From: CAYNVQ01 sp964400735
GTDB taxonomy: Bacteria; Acidobacteriota; Aminicenantia; Aminicenantales; Aminicenantaceae
Direction: 5' to 3'
Assembly (NCBI GenBank): GCA_964400735.1
Contig: CAYNVQ010000003.1
Coordinates: 248,001-312,000 of the forward strand
Length of the DNA stretch: 64,000 nt
Part shown: positions 26,709-34,883 of the stretch, in pieces
Numbering within the stretch: position 1 is the stretch's first letter
Layout of the letters: every line of letters starts with the position of its first letter
The notes under the pieces: model-generated
Database searches by the model: none
Told to the model about the DNA's origin: nothing
What the model saw: the letters and a program-made list of their open reading frames with translations, nothing else
Made by a program: the position numbers and the translations under genes

Positions 26709-26945
26709 GTGAAAGAACTCGTTGAATTGATCGCCAAATCTCTTGTAGACAATCCGGAAAAAGTTCAGGTTTCCCAGCTCGAAGGGGAGCAAACAACTAT
26801 TTTGGAACTTAAGGTCGCTCCCGAGGATTTGGGAAAAGTTATCGGAAAGCAAGGACGAACAGCGAGAGCCATCAGGGTTATCCTCGGTGCTGCAGGTATG
26901 AAGCTGAAAAGGAGATTTAACCTGGAGATCATTGAAAAAGGATAA
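26709..26945 (+). CDS. khpA: KhpA, KH-domain RNA-binding protein
   Basis: 78 residues (YlqC family). A single type II KH domain with the loop GKVIGKQGRTARAIR. It starts with GTG at 26709 behind AAAGGAGGTT. It forms an RNA-binding complex with KhpB in Firmicutes; in this position it is one of the most conserved neighbours of rpsP and rimM. Confidence 0.93.
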   Translation: MKELVELIAKSLVDNPEKVQVSQLEGEQTTILELKVAPEDLGKVIGKQGRTARAIRVILGAAGMKLKRRFNLEIIEKG

Positions 26946-26946
26946 G

Positions 26947-27454
26947 TTGGTCAGCATAGGAAAGGTTGTCAGGAGTCAAGGGAGGAAAGGAGAGCTTAGA
27001 GTAAGGCTTTATTCCACAAGCCTCCGAGAGCCTTTTTTTTTCAAGCCTGTTTTTAAAAACTGAAGAAGATCTGAAAGAGTTTGAGGTCGAATCTATTCGG
27101 CCTTATAGGGAATTCCATATCCTCAAGTTAAAGGGAGTCCACACTATTGATAAAGCGCGTGAATTTGTGGGTGAAGAGATGTGGCTCCCCGAAGAAGATC
27201 TTCGGCCGTTGGGGGAGGGAAAATACTATCTTTTTCAGATCGTTGGATGCTCAGTCGTAACCGGGAAAGGTGAATCAGTAGGGTCGGTTAAAGACATCCT
27301 CTTTGTCCAGGGAAACGACCTTTTGGTCGTCGAAAAGAAAGGTCGAGAGAGCTTGATTCCCTTCTCGGAATCCATTTGTGTGGAAGTGGATGTGGAAGGG
27401 AAAACGATCACCATTGATCCCCCGGATGGGCTTTTGGATTCAGATGAGATTTGA
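26947..27454 (+). pseudogene. rimM: Ribosome maturation factor RimM, frameshifted
   Basis: Assists 30S head assembly by binding S19. The reading frame from TTG at 26947 (or an in-frame TTG at 26932 overlapping khpA) gives VSIGKVVRSQGRKGELRVRLYS, a normal RimM start, and runs into a T9 tract at 27033-27041. From there the correct continuation (SSLFLKTEEDL...) is in another frame, followed by EEMWLPEEDL and the PRC-barrel half ending at 27454. Reading T8 would restore one protein of ~168 aa. It may be a sequencing or assembly error, a real mutation, or slippage on the homopolymer. Both halves are otherwise well conserved, and trmD overlaps the end by 11 bp. Confidence 0.85.
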
Positions 27455-28181
27455 TATAATTACAATCTTTCCCCATATGTTCGGGAGCGCGTTCACCTCA
27501 GGTGTAGTTAAAAAGGCTTTGGATAGAGGCCTGATCGAGGTAAAAGTTCATGATCTTCGGGATTTTTCGGAATCAAAACACAAGCAGGTGGATGACCGAC
27601 CTTTCGGAGGAGGACAGGGAATGGTTCTCAAACCGGAGCCGATTTTTACTGCCGTGGAGAGTATCCGGAAGGATGAAGACGTTCCGGTGTACCTGTTGTC
27701 TCCCCAAGGGAGAAAATTTGATTTTCACATGGCCGTAGAGTTGGCTCGGCTCCAGAGGCTGATATTGATTTGCGGAAGATATGAAGGAGTAGATGAAAGA
27801 GTGATCGAATATTTGATCACGGATGAAATATCGATAGGAGATTATGTGCTGACAGGAGGAGAACCGGCAGCTTGGGTTATTGTTGATGCTGTTTCCCGGT
27901 TCGTTCCCTTCGTCGTGGGAAAAGCCGAGTCGGTGAAAGAGGATTCTTTTGAGGAGGGACTTTACGATCACCCCCATTTCACGCGGCCTCGAAACTTCAG
28001 GGAAATGAAGGTGCCTGAGATTTTATTCTCTGGTGATCATGAAAAAATTGAATATTGGCGAAGGAAAAGGGCCTTGGAAAAAACTTGGCGTTTGAGACCC
28101 GAGCTTATGAATGAGAATGAATTATCTCCGAAGGATAAAGAAATATTGAGAGAAATAAAGAAAGAAAGGAAACCAAAATGA
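27444..28181 (+). CDS. trmD: tRNA (guanine-37-N1)-methyltransferase
   Basis: 245 residues, trefoil-knot SAM enzyme. MRFDIITIFPHMF at the start, DDRPFGGGQGMV, ICGRYEGVDERV, and the knot EISIGDYVLTGGEPAA...DAVSRFVPFVVG. It prevents +1 frameshifting by modifying tRNA position 37. ATG at 27444 lies inside the end of rimM. The stop overlaps the rplS start (ATGA). Confidence 0.96.
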   Translation: MRFDIITIFPHMFGSAFTSGVVKKALDRGLIEVKVHDLRDFSESKHKQVDDRPFGGGQGMVLKPEPIFTAVESIRKDEDVPVYLLSPQGRKFDFHMAVELARLQRLILICGRYEGVDERVIEYLITDEISIGDYVLTGGEPAAWVIVDAVSRFVPFVVGKAESVKEDSFEEGLYDHPHFTRPRNFREMKVPEILFSGDHEKIEYWRRKRALEKTWRLRPELMNENELSPKDKEILREIKKERKPK

Positions 28182-28519
28182 GCTTGATGGATTTGGTCGA
28201 GGAAGAACAGATAAATAAGGAGATTGAGCCTTTCAAGGTGGGCAATACGGTCAAAGTGCATGTGATCATCCGGGAAGGGGGAAAAGAGAGGATCCAAATC
28301 TTCCGGGGGGATGTGATTGCCCGAAGAGGACGCGGTTTGGGAGCTGCCTTCACGGTCCGTAAGATTTCTTTTGGGATCGGAGTGGAGAGGGTTTTTCCCT
28401 TGCATTCGAAAATGATCAAGAAGGTGGAAGTGGTTAGAAAAGGAAAAGTTAGACGGGCTAAGCTGTATTACCTTCGTGATTTGAAAGGGAAAGCCGCGCG
28501 GCTAAAAGAAGCAAGATGA
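28178..28519 (+). CDS. rplS: 50S ribosomal protein L19
   Basis: 113 residues. FKVGNTVKVHVIIREGGKERIQIF, RGDVIARRGRG, FTVRKISFGIGVERVFPLHS (each in family order) and AKLYYLRDLKGKAARLKE are characteristic of L19, at the 30S-50S interface. Last gene of the block; rnhB, which often follows, is absent. Confidence 0.97.
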   Translation: MSLMDLVEEEQINKEIEPFKVGNTVKVHVIIREGGKERIQIFRGDVIARRGRGLGAAFTVRKISFGIGVERVFPLHSKMIKKVEVVRKGKVRRAKLYYLRDLKGKAARLKEAR

Positions 28520-28564
28520 GTTTGGAATGCTCAATATTAGCAGGAAATTCGACTAAATTCATGG

Positions 28565-28640
28565 ACCTGGGTTATTCCCTTCGGGCGAGGCCAACTGGCT
28601 GTAGGTCGTGAATTGGCTTTGAATCGCGAATAATCCAGAT
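28565..28640 (+). repeat. Family-1 element, short copy E
   Basis: 76 bp with ends ACCTGGGTTATTC (28565-28577) and GAATAATCCAGAT (28628-28640), 11 of 13 inverted matches, the same ends as family 1. It contains GGGCGAGGCCAACTGG but lacks the inner palindromes. It sits between rplS and the TPR gene. Confidence 0.55.
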
Positions 28641-28740
28641 GGGGTGGTGTTTGAAATGGATGGACGAACAGGGCCTCTGAGGGATAGGCTATGATAATAC
28701 CCTCCCAGTTTTCCTTGTGCCCGAGGAATGATAGAAGAGA

Positions 28741-30912
28741 ATGAGTCCAAAAAAAGACAGATCCAAGATCGAAGCGCTGGCCGAAAAATACGTCAAAAAA
28801 GAAAAATACGAAGAGGCCATCTTTGAATACCAAAAACTCTTGTCGGGAGATGAGCAGGATGTTCAGATCTGGAACGTAATCGGGGATTTATACATCAAAG
28901 CCAATCAAAAAGATCGAGCCATAGGAGAGTTCAAGAAAATCGCGTCTCATTTCGAAAAAAAGGGGATATACACCAAATCTATTGCTATCTATAAAAGGAT
29001 CTCCAGGTTAGCCCCCGAAGATATCGAATCGTTAAAAAAATTGGCTGACCTCTATTGGGAGCGGGGATTTCTTTCTGAGGCACGCACTGAATACGAAAAG
29101 CTTGCCCTCAGGCTCACCAAGCTGAATAAACTGAAAGAAGCTATAAAAACCTATCGGAAGTTACTGAAGCTTGACAGCAATGATGTCGATTCCAGGCTAA
29201 ATCTGGCTGATCTCTTAACCAGAGAAGGACAGGTGGAACAGGCCATTGAGGAGTTCAACGAGGCAGCCGAATTCAAGATGGGTCAGAATGCTTACAAGGT
29301 AGCTGGAGAAATCCTTGAGAAAGCCAGGTCCTTAAAAGGTGATCATTCGCGGACCTTGGAAAATCTTATCGAACTATTCAAAAGTGAGAATAAAAAGAAA
29401 GACGCCCTGAAGCTGGTGAACGAAATCCTACGCAAAGACAAAGAGAACCTCAAAGCCCTGTATCTTTTGGCCAACCTCTGCTATGAAGATAATGAATTCA
29501 AAAAGGCAGAGGAAATTTTCGGCAAAATTGTGACTTCCTATCCAAAAGAAGTTGAGGCAAGAGTCCGATTAGGCCGAATCCATATCAAGAACAAAAAATA
29601 CAATAAGGCCCTGGAACTGTATGACCCTATCGTCGACATCTTGGTTAAAAAGCAGAGAGAGGATAAGGCTATCGGTCTTTTGGGGCTAATTCTGACCGCA
29701 AAGAAGGATCATATCCCGACCCTTGAAAAACTAGCTCATATATATAGGGAGAAAGGACAGAAGAAGAATTTTGAAATCGTTGCCAGGAGGCTGTTGAAAG
29801 AGTACACTGCTCAGAAAATGACCAAGGAGGCCCGCTCCTTGGCCGAAGAGATGGCCCAAAAATTTCCGGAAAAAGCGAAAGAAATGCCCGATGTGGAAGC
29901 GGCAGGAGAAGAAGCCGGGATCCCAGAAGAAAGTTTCCCCTCGGTGGATAAGGTTTCCCTGGATGAGGCTGGAGCGATGGACCAGGGTTTGTATGAAGAG
30001 AAGACGATGCCAGACGCGCTTCCTCTGGTTGAAGAGAAAGAAAGAGGGGATGTCCATGTACCTGATGAGACGCACGAAGGGGCAGTCGAGGAGAGCCTAA
30101 AAAAAGTGGATCTTAACATCGAGCAGGGTTTGATCAGAGAAGCACAAGAAATGCTGGAAAAACTGAGGTTGGATTTTCCAGATGATGAAAGAATCGAAGG
30201 GAAAATTCAAGAGATGGATGCCTTCGTCTCGCTGGCTGAGGAGGAGAGGGAAACCGATCGGGAGGAGAGAGTTGCCGGTGGAGAGAAGGAATTATTCGCG
30301 GGCAATGAAAAACTTACTTCCGCCGAGATTTTTGCCGATACAGATATTATCCCCCTCGTTTCCCAGGAAGCGGTGGAAAGGAAGTTTTTCGATCTTTCTC
30401 GTCGGATAGAGGATGAACTGGAGGCAATCAAACATATTTATTACCAGCAAACGAGGGGGGATACCACGGTCGTCGAGAAAGAACTTTCGGCTATCATCAA
30501 TGAATTCAAGATCAAAGTGGATAAAAAGATGGGCACGGCTGATCTAGAATCAAGATACAACTTGGGAATTGCCTACCTAGAGCAGGACCTTATCGATGAG
30601 GCCATCAAAGAATTCATGCTGGCTTCCCAGGATAAAAAATGGGAGATGGAGTGTTACACTAACCTAGGGGAATGTTATAAGCGCAAGAAGGACTATACGG
30701 AGGCTGTTAATTGGTATGAGAAGGCCATGAATTGTGTAGAAGAAAATTCTATTCAAGCATTCGCCCTTAAGTATGAAATAGCCTCCCTCTATGAGGCACA
30801 GAACGATTCGAACCGGGCCTTACAGTTATTCGAAGAAGTCAAAAACTGGAATCCTGAATACGGGGAAGTGACAAGCCGGATAAAAAGTATCGAAGAACAG
30901 GCCGCCAAGTAG
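28741..30912 (+). CDS. Large cytoplasmic TPR-repeat protein
   Basis: 723 residues, no signal peptide. Residues ~1-390 are about ten TPR units (YEEAIFEYQKLL, KSIAIYKRISRLAP, AIKTYRKLLKLD, ALELYDPIVD). An acidic linker rich in Glu and Asp spans ~390-560. Further TPRs lie at the C-terminus (YNLGIAYLEQDLIDEAIKEF, YTEAVNWYEKAMN). Such proteins are scaffolds; in myxobacteria similar ones act in motility and type IV pili, but no such genes are adjacent. Function unknown. Confidence 0.85.
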   Translation: MSPKKDRSKIEALAEKYVKKEKYEEAIFEYQKLLSGDEQDVQIWNVIGDLYIKANQKDRAIGEFKKIASHFEKKGIYTKSIAIYKRISRLAPEDIESLKKLADLYWERGFLSEARTEYEKLALRLTKLNKLKEAIKTYRKLLKLDSNDVDSRLNLADLLTREGQVEQAIEEFNEAAEFKMGQNAYKVAGEILEKARSLKGDHSRTLENLIELFKSENKKKDALKLVNEILRKDKENLKALYLLANLCYEDNEFKKAEEIFGKIVTSYPKEVEARVRLGRIHIKNKKYNKALELYDPIVDILVKKQREDKAIGLLGLILTAKKDHIPTLEKLAHIYREKGQKKNFEIVARRLLKEYTAQKMTKEARSLAEEMAQKFPEKAKEMPDVEAAGEEAGIPEESFPSVDKVSLDEAGAMDQGLYEEKTMPDALPLVEEKERGDVHVPDETHEGAVEESLKKVDLNIEQGLIREAQEMLEKLRLDFPDDERIEGKIQEMDAFVSLAEEERETDREERVAGGEKELFAGNEKLTSAEIFADTDIIPLVSQEAVERKFFDLSRRIEDELEAIKHIYYQQTRGDTTVVEKELSAIINEFKIKVDKKMGTADLESRYNLGIAYLEQDLIDEAIKEFMLASQDKKWEMECYTNLGECYKRKKDYTEAVNWYEKAMNCVEENSIQAFALKYEIASLYEAQNDSNRALQLFEEVKNWNPEYGEVTSRIKSIEEQAAK

Positions 30913-30917
30913 TCTCT

Positions 30918-30938
30918 ACCGCGGATCTTTCCCGCGGT
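30918..30938 (+). terminator. Hairpin after the TPR gene, possible terminator
   Basis: ACCGCGG (30918-30924) and CCGCGGT (30932-30938) form a perfect 7-bp GC-rich stem with a 7-nt loop, 6 bp after the stop codon. There is no T run after it, so it is either a weak terminator or an mRNA 3'-end stabiliser. Confidence 0.35.
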
Positions 30939-31284
30939 AATGTCGGCCTAATCCCTTTCCGAAATAAGCTCATCCCTTACGCCTTCATGAATCGGAAGCC
31001 TTGCAAAAACCGTGACCCCAAGAGCTAGGGCATTTGAAAGTGTTATCATGGTTTTGAAGAGGTTGCTTTGTTAATCAGATCATCATGTATTTCAATCGTG
31101 TCCTTGCCGAATAGATGTCCGCGCGTTTGATTTTGTTTTTTTCCTAGAAGAACGAATTCGGTATGAATCTATGCTTCGATTGCCTTAAAGGGTGAGAATT
31201 TTTGCAGACCGGAATCGTTATCAGTATGGCGAAGGCGTAATGGTAAAATTGGCGGGTAGGTTGGGTCGGAGCCCTAAGGGTAAA

Positions 31285-31395
31285 AAGCGGCGGCTAGATG
31301 GAAAAATTTTTTTCATAATAGTTTATAACCATATCAGAAACTTTTCCTGATATGGTTATAACAGGAAATGATTTCGACATTTTTTACGCATCATT
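31285..31395 (+). repeat. Family-1 element, decayed copy C
   Basis: Core is a perfect 15-bp stem, TTATAACCATATCAG (31323-31337) with CTGATATGGTTATAA (31347-31361). It is flanked by degenerate versions of the family-1 inner repeat: GGGTAAAAAGCGG on the left, TTCGACATTTTTTACG on the right. The outer ends are no longer clear. It lies in the 520-bp gap before the sigma-54 activator gene; the rest of the gap (30940-31284) shows nothing recognised. Confidence 0.6.
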
Positions 31396-31434
31396 CGGAT
31401 TCATTCTTTTTCTAACGTTTAAAGGTTTTGCAAG

Positions 31435-32799
31435 GTGAAAGATTCGGTCCTGTCTTTTATGGGAAAAATATTGGAAATCCTGATGGAGGAAATCCCTTCT
31501 GAATCGAGCGGGGTTCTCCTCATAGATGAAAAAGACCGCATCGTCTTTCAGGAGGAGAGGGGTTGTCCAAAAGGAAAATTCAAACAAAAGAGTGTGGATA
31601 TTGTCAAGAATGCCATCAAGAGCGGGGGTCCTTTAATTCTTTCGGGATGGAATCCGGATGGCGCGGATAATTTGGTGTGCTTTCCTCTTATAATGGGATG
31701 CAGGCCTATGGGTGGAATCTATCTTCAACGGAATGACCATGGGGGAAAATATTCCCCCCGGGATCTAGACCTTATGGCGGCCTTTTCACGGCCTGTTCAT
31801 TTCATCTTGAAACGGGAATTTTATGTTGGAAAGGCAGGAAAAGGAGAAAAGGCAAAACCGTTCCGTTTTGTGGGAAAAAGCCAGGATTATTTCCGCATTC
31901 TCCGATTGATTGATCAGGTAAAGGACAACGATGTCCCGGTTTTTATTTCGGGTGAGAGCGGAACAGGGAAGGAGGTTGTTGCCCGAACAATCCATGAATC
32001 GGGCAGGAGAAACGCAGGAGATTTTGTGGCTATCAATTGTGGTTCCATACCCGATCCCCTGCTGGAAAGTGAGCTGTTCGGACATACAAGGGGAGCTTTT
32101 ACAGGAGCTTTGAGGGATAAGCCCGGGCTGATAGAGGAAGCCCATCAAGGAACATTTTTCTTAGATGAGATCGGCGACCTGTCTCCTCCTCTACAGGCCA
32201 AACTTCTTCGGGTTATTCAGGAGAAGGAGATCAGGCGAATCGGTGAGAACAGGATTCGGCCCGTCGATGCTCGCTTCATTTCAGCTACAAACAAGAACAT
32301 CGAGAAGGAAGTGAGTGAGGGGCGCTTCAGAGAAGATCTGTATTATCGACTGAAAATCGTATCCATCGACCTGCCTCCTTTAAGGGAGAGGAAAGAGGAC
32401 ATCCTTTATCTCCTTCATCATCATGTCGAGAAATACTGCCGCCAAATGGGAAGGGAAATGATTTTTTTTACTCCTGAAGCGTTGAAACATCTAATGAATT
32501 ATTCCTGGCCGGGAAATGTCAGGGAGCTGCAAAATGAAATCCAGAAGTGCTTGATTCTTTTTGAAGAAAAAGATTTGATTGGAAAAGACTGTTTGTCTTT
32601 CAAATTTCATAAGGAACAAGTGGAAAAGTCATCCGGTTCCTTCGACTATTTTCAGGCGAAAGCTGATTTTGAGAAAAAATTTTTAAACGAGGCCCTCTCC
32701 CGCAGCAACTACAACCGGACGAGGACAGCAGAAGAAATCGGTTTGAGCCGGCAAGGCCTCTTCAAGCTGATGAAGAAACACGGTATACCGTCCGATTGA
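31435..32799 (+). CDS. Sigma-54 dependent transcriptional activator (GAF-AAA-Fis)
   Basis: 454 residues. N-terminal ~130 residues look like a GAF sensor (SSGVLLIDEKDRIVF, GGIYLQRNDHGG). The AAA+ core has Walker A GESGTGKE at ~173, the sigma-54-contacting loop GAFTGA at ~220, Walker B FFLDEIGDL, and WPGNVRELQN. A Fis-type helix-turn-helix closes it (NRTRTAEEIGLSRQGLFKLMKK). No receiver domain, so it is probably controlled by ligand binding to the GAF domain. GTG start. Target genes are unknown. Confidence 0.9.
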   Translation: MKDSVLSFMGKILEILMEEIPSESSGVLLIDEKDRIVFQEERGCPKGKFKQKSVDIVKNAIKSGGPLILSGWNPDGADNLVCFPLIMGCRPMGGIYLQRNDHGGKYSPRDLDLMAAFSRPVHFILKREFYVGKAGKGEKAKPFRFVGKSQDYFRILRLIDQVKDNDVPVFISGESGTGKEVVARTIHESGRRNAGDFVAINCGSIPDPLLESELFGHTRGAFTGALRDKPGLIEEAHQGTFFLDEIGDLSPPLQAKLLRVIQEKEIRRIGENRIRPVDARFISATNKNIEKEVSEGRFREDLYYRLKIVSIDLPPLRERKEDILYLLHHHVEKYCRQMGREMIFFTPEALKHLMNYSWPGNVRELQNEIQKCLILFEEKDLIGKDCLSFKFHKEQVEKSSGSFDYFQAKADFEKKFLNEALSRSNYNRTRTAEEIGLSRQGLFKLMKKHGIPSD

Positions 32800-32828
32800 A
32801 GACGCGCTCGTGTGCAGAAGTATCCTCC

Positions 32829-33007
32829 TTCCCGTGACAAAGAAAAAGTCATGCGGGTTGGTTCATCAGCCCGCTGATTTTCCCCATCGATTCCTTGGAG
32901 GGGGAGCAATTATATATGCCTGCCAGCAAAGCTTGCTTTCCATGCCCGCTCGCCTCCGGATGGCTTCCTAACCAGCCTGCCTGACTTCAAAAAGCTTCGT
33001 CACGGAA
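32829..33007 (+). repeat. Family-2 inverted-repeat element, copy b
   Basis: 179 bp. Left end TTCCCGTGACAAAG (32829-), right end CGTCACGGAA (32998-33007), with the inner arm AACCAGCCTGCCTGAC near 32970-32985 and the shared core CCATGCCCGCTCGCCTCCGG. A shorter version of the copy at 24.5 kb, lacking its middle insert. It lies 30 bp downstream of the activator gene. Confidence 0.78.
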
Positions 33008-33088
33008 AAAAGGAATGTTTACTGCGTGTGCTTGTCCGAAGTCTTCTTTTTTGGTAAATTAAATAGCCAGAATTATTCGGGATGACCT

Positions 33089-33373
33089 ATGAGTAAAGAG
33101 ACAGAAAAAAAGCAGGTCTTTGAGGTCAAATGCCCCCAGTGCCATAGTCAACTCTGGATCGACCCTCTTACCCATGAAGTGATAAAATCGGAAAAGGGGA
33201 AAAGGCAGAAGGGCACACTGGATGATCTGTTGCTTAAGGAAAAGAAGAAAAAAGAGGAGTTCGAGAGAAAGTTCGAGGCTACATCGGAGATGCAAAAGGA
33301 AAAGCAAAGGAAGGCGCGAGAGATTTTCGAAAAGGCCATGGGGGATATAGGTAAGGAAGAAGACCGAGAATAA
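33089..33373 (+). CDS. Small protein with single CxxC and charged coiled coil
   Basis: 94 residues. The N-terminus has one zinc-knuckle-like pair (KCPQCHSQLWIDP); the rest is a Lys/Glu-rich helix (KEKKKKEEFERKFEATS...). Upstream TGACCT and the ATG suggest translation but there is no strong ribosome-binding site. No family is recognised. It is likely real because the frame has typical coding bias and no overlap. Confidence 0.6.
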   Translation: MSKETEKKQVFEVKCPQCHSQLWIDPLTHEVIKSEKGKRQKGTLDDLLLKEKKKKEEFERKFEATSEMQKEKQRKAREIFEKAMGDIGKEEDRE

Positions 33374-33393
33374 AATTCATAAATCTGGGTTGA

Positions 33394-34821
33394 TCAACTT
33401 CCGATCTGGGTTTCATCATCGCGAATTTTTGGGGACATAGTGAAATTGGTGAATCCGAAGATGGCCAAAATAACCACGGCTGCATAATTCATGATGGCCC
33501 AGGGCAGGTAGCTGAAGGTCGAAACGCCGATGGTCCCGGTTATATAAACCCCAGCCATACTCCAGGGAATCAAGGGAACGATAATGGCACCGCTCTCTTC
33601 AATGATTCGGGACAGATTTTTGGCGGCCAGATTTTTTCTTTTGTAGATCGGAGCCAGAAGTTCCCCAGGAATTATCATGGACAGGTAGCTGCTTCCTGTA
33701 ACTAGCGCCGTGACAATGGAGGCGCCAATGGTGGTGAGGACAATGCTCCACACCTTGCTGGCAAATTTCATCACCTTATCCAGAATGACAGATAAAAGCC
33801 CCGTGCGCTGCATGATGCCGCCAAAGCTGAAGGCGGTGAAGGCGACGAGTTGAGTCTCCATCATGCTCATCATCCCGCCGCGAGATATCAATTGGTCGAC
33901 TTTATCCATACCTGTATTGGCTTGGTATCCGGTATTCAAAGCCGTAGCAACTTCTGTTATAGAAGCTTTTTGGATGAGGACGGCCAGGATTCCGGCCACA
34001 AAGGACGAGAGAAGCATTCCGGGGATGGTCGGTTTTTTGGTGGCGGCAAAATAGAAGACGATGACCATCGGAAGAAGAAGCAGTACATTGAAATGAAAGT
34101 TTTCCTTTAAGGTTCGAGTTATAAGAGCTATTTTGTCGAATTCGACGGTTTTTGCTTCATAGCGGAGGCCAACGATAAAGTAGATGATAAGACCAAGAAA
34201 CCAGGCCGGTGTTGCTGACCAGAGCATATGCTTGATGTGGTCGAAGAGATTCGATCCGGCTGCTACGGGAGCCAGGTTGGTGACATCGGAGAAAGGTGAC
34301 ATTTTGTCACCGAAATAGGCGCCGGCGACTATGGCTCCGGCAGCCGGACCCAGGGGGATACCCAATCCCATGGCAATCCCGATAAAGGCGACACCGAGGG
34401 TTCCGATGGTTCCCCAGGAAGTTCCGGTGGCCAGGGATGTGAGAGAGCAAACGAAGCAGGCCGTGACGAGAAAAAATTTAGGGGAGATGAGCTTAAGCCC
34501 GTAATAGATAACCATCGGGATGGTACCGCTGGCGATCCAGGCTCCGATCAAAATACCCACACAGAGCATGATCAGGATGGCGGGCATGGCCTTATGGATG
34601 CTGTCCACGATGCCTTTCTCCATTTCTTGCCAGCTGAAATGGAGAAACAGTCCCAAGCATCCCGTGATAAAGGCGGCTGCGACAAGAAGGACTTGGGGAC
34701 GGATATGGTAAATTCCGTATCCTATTCCCAGGAGGAGACCCATGGCGATCATGGGGATCAAAGCCACGGCGAGTCCTGGCTTTTTTGGCGATCTCTTTTT
34801 TGAATTCGGCCTATCGTTCAT
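33394..34821 (-). CDS. NhaC-family Na+/H+ antiporter
   Basis: 475 residues, about 12 membrane helices. Diagnostic: SLATGTSWGTIGTLGVAFIGI, GAIVAGAYFGDKMSPFSDVTNLAPVAAG (quoted in part GDKMSPFSDVTNLAP), and SSYLSMIIPGELLAP. Exchanges Na+ for H+ or, in some members, carries malate/lactate or amino acids such as histidine. It is followed by the isoaspartyl dipeptidase gene in reverse order: iadA (upstream) then this gene, 62 bp apart, suggesting linked uptake or ion balance. Confidence 0.9.
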   Translation of the reverse strand: MNDRPNSKKRSPKKPGLAVALIPMIAMGLLLGIGYGIYHIRPQVLLVAAAFITGCLGLFLHFSWQEMEKGIVDSIHKAMPAILIMLCVGILIGAWIASGTIPMVIYYGLKLISPKFFLVTACFVCSLTSLATGTSWGTIGTLGVAFIGIAMGLGIPLGPAAGAIVAGAYFGDKMSPFSDVTNLAPVAAGSNLFDHIKHMLWSATPAWFLGLIIYFIVGLRYEAKTVEFDKIALITRTLKENFHFNVLLLLPMVIVFYFAATKKPTIPGMLLSSFVAGILAVLIQKASITEVATALNTGYQANTGMDKVDQLISRGGMMSMMETQLVAFTAFSFGGIMQRTGLLSVILDKVMKFASKVWSIVLTTIGASIVTALVTGSSYLSMIIPGELLAPIYKRKNLAAKNLSRIIEESGAIIVPLIPWSMAGVYITGTIGVSTFSYLPWAIMNYAAVVILAIFGFTNFTMSPKIRDDETQIGS

Positions 34822-34883
34822 CTATGTCCCTTTCTCTATTCGAGGGAGGAAGGCAGATTCGGGCCTTTCTTCCGTTATTTTAC

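Noticed and set aside
30918..30938. Strong terminator after the TPR gene
   Set aside because: The stem is good but no T tract follows, so it is listed only as a weak candidate.
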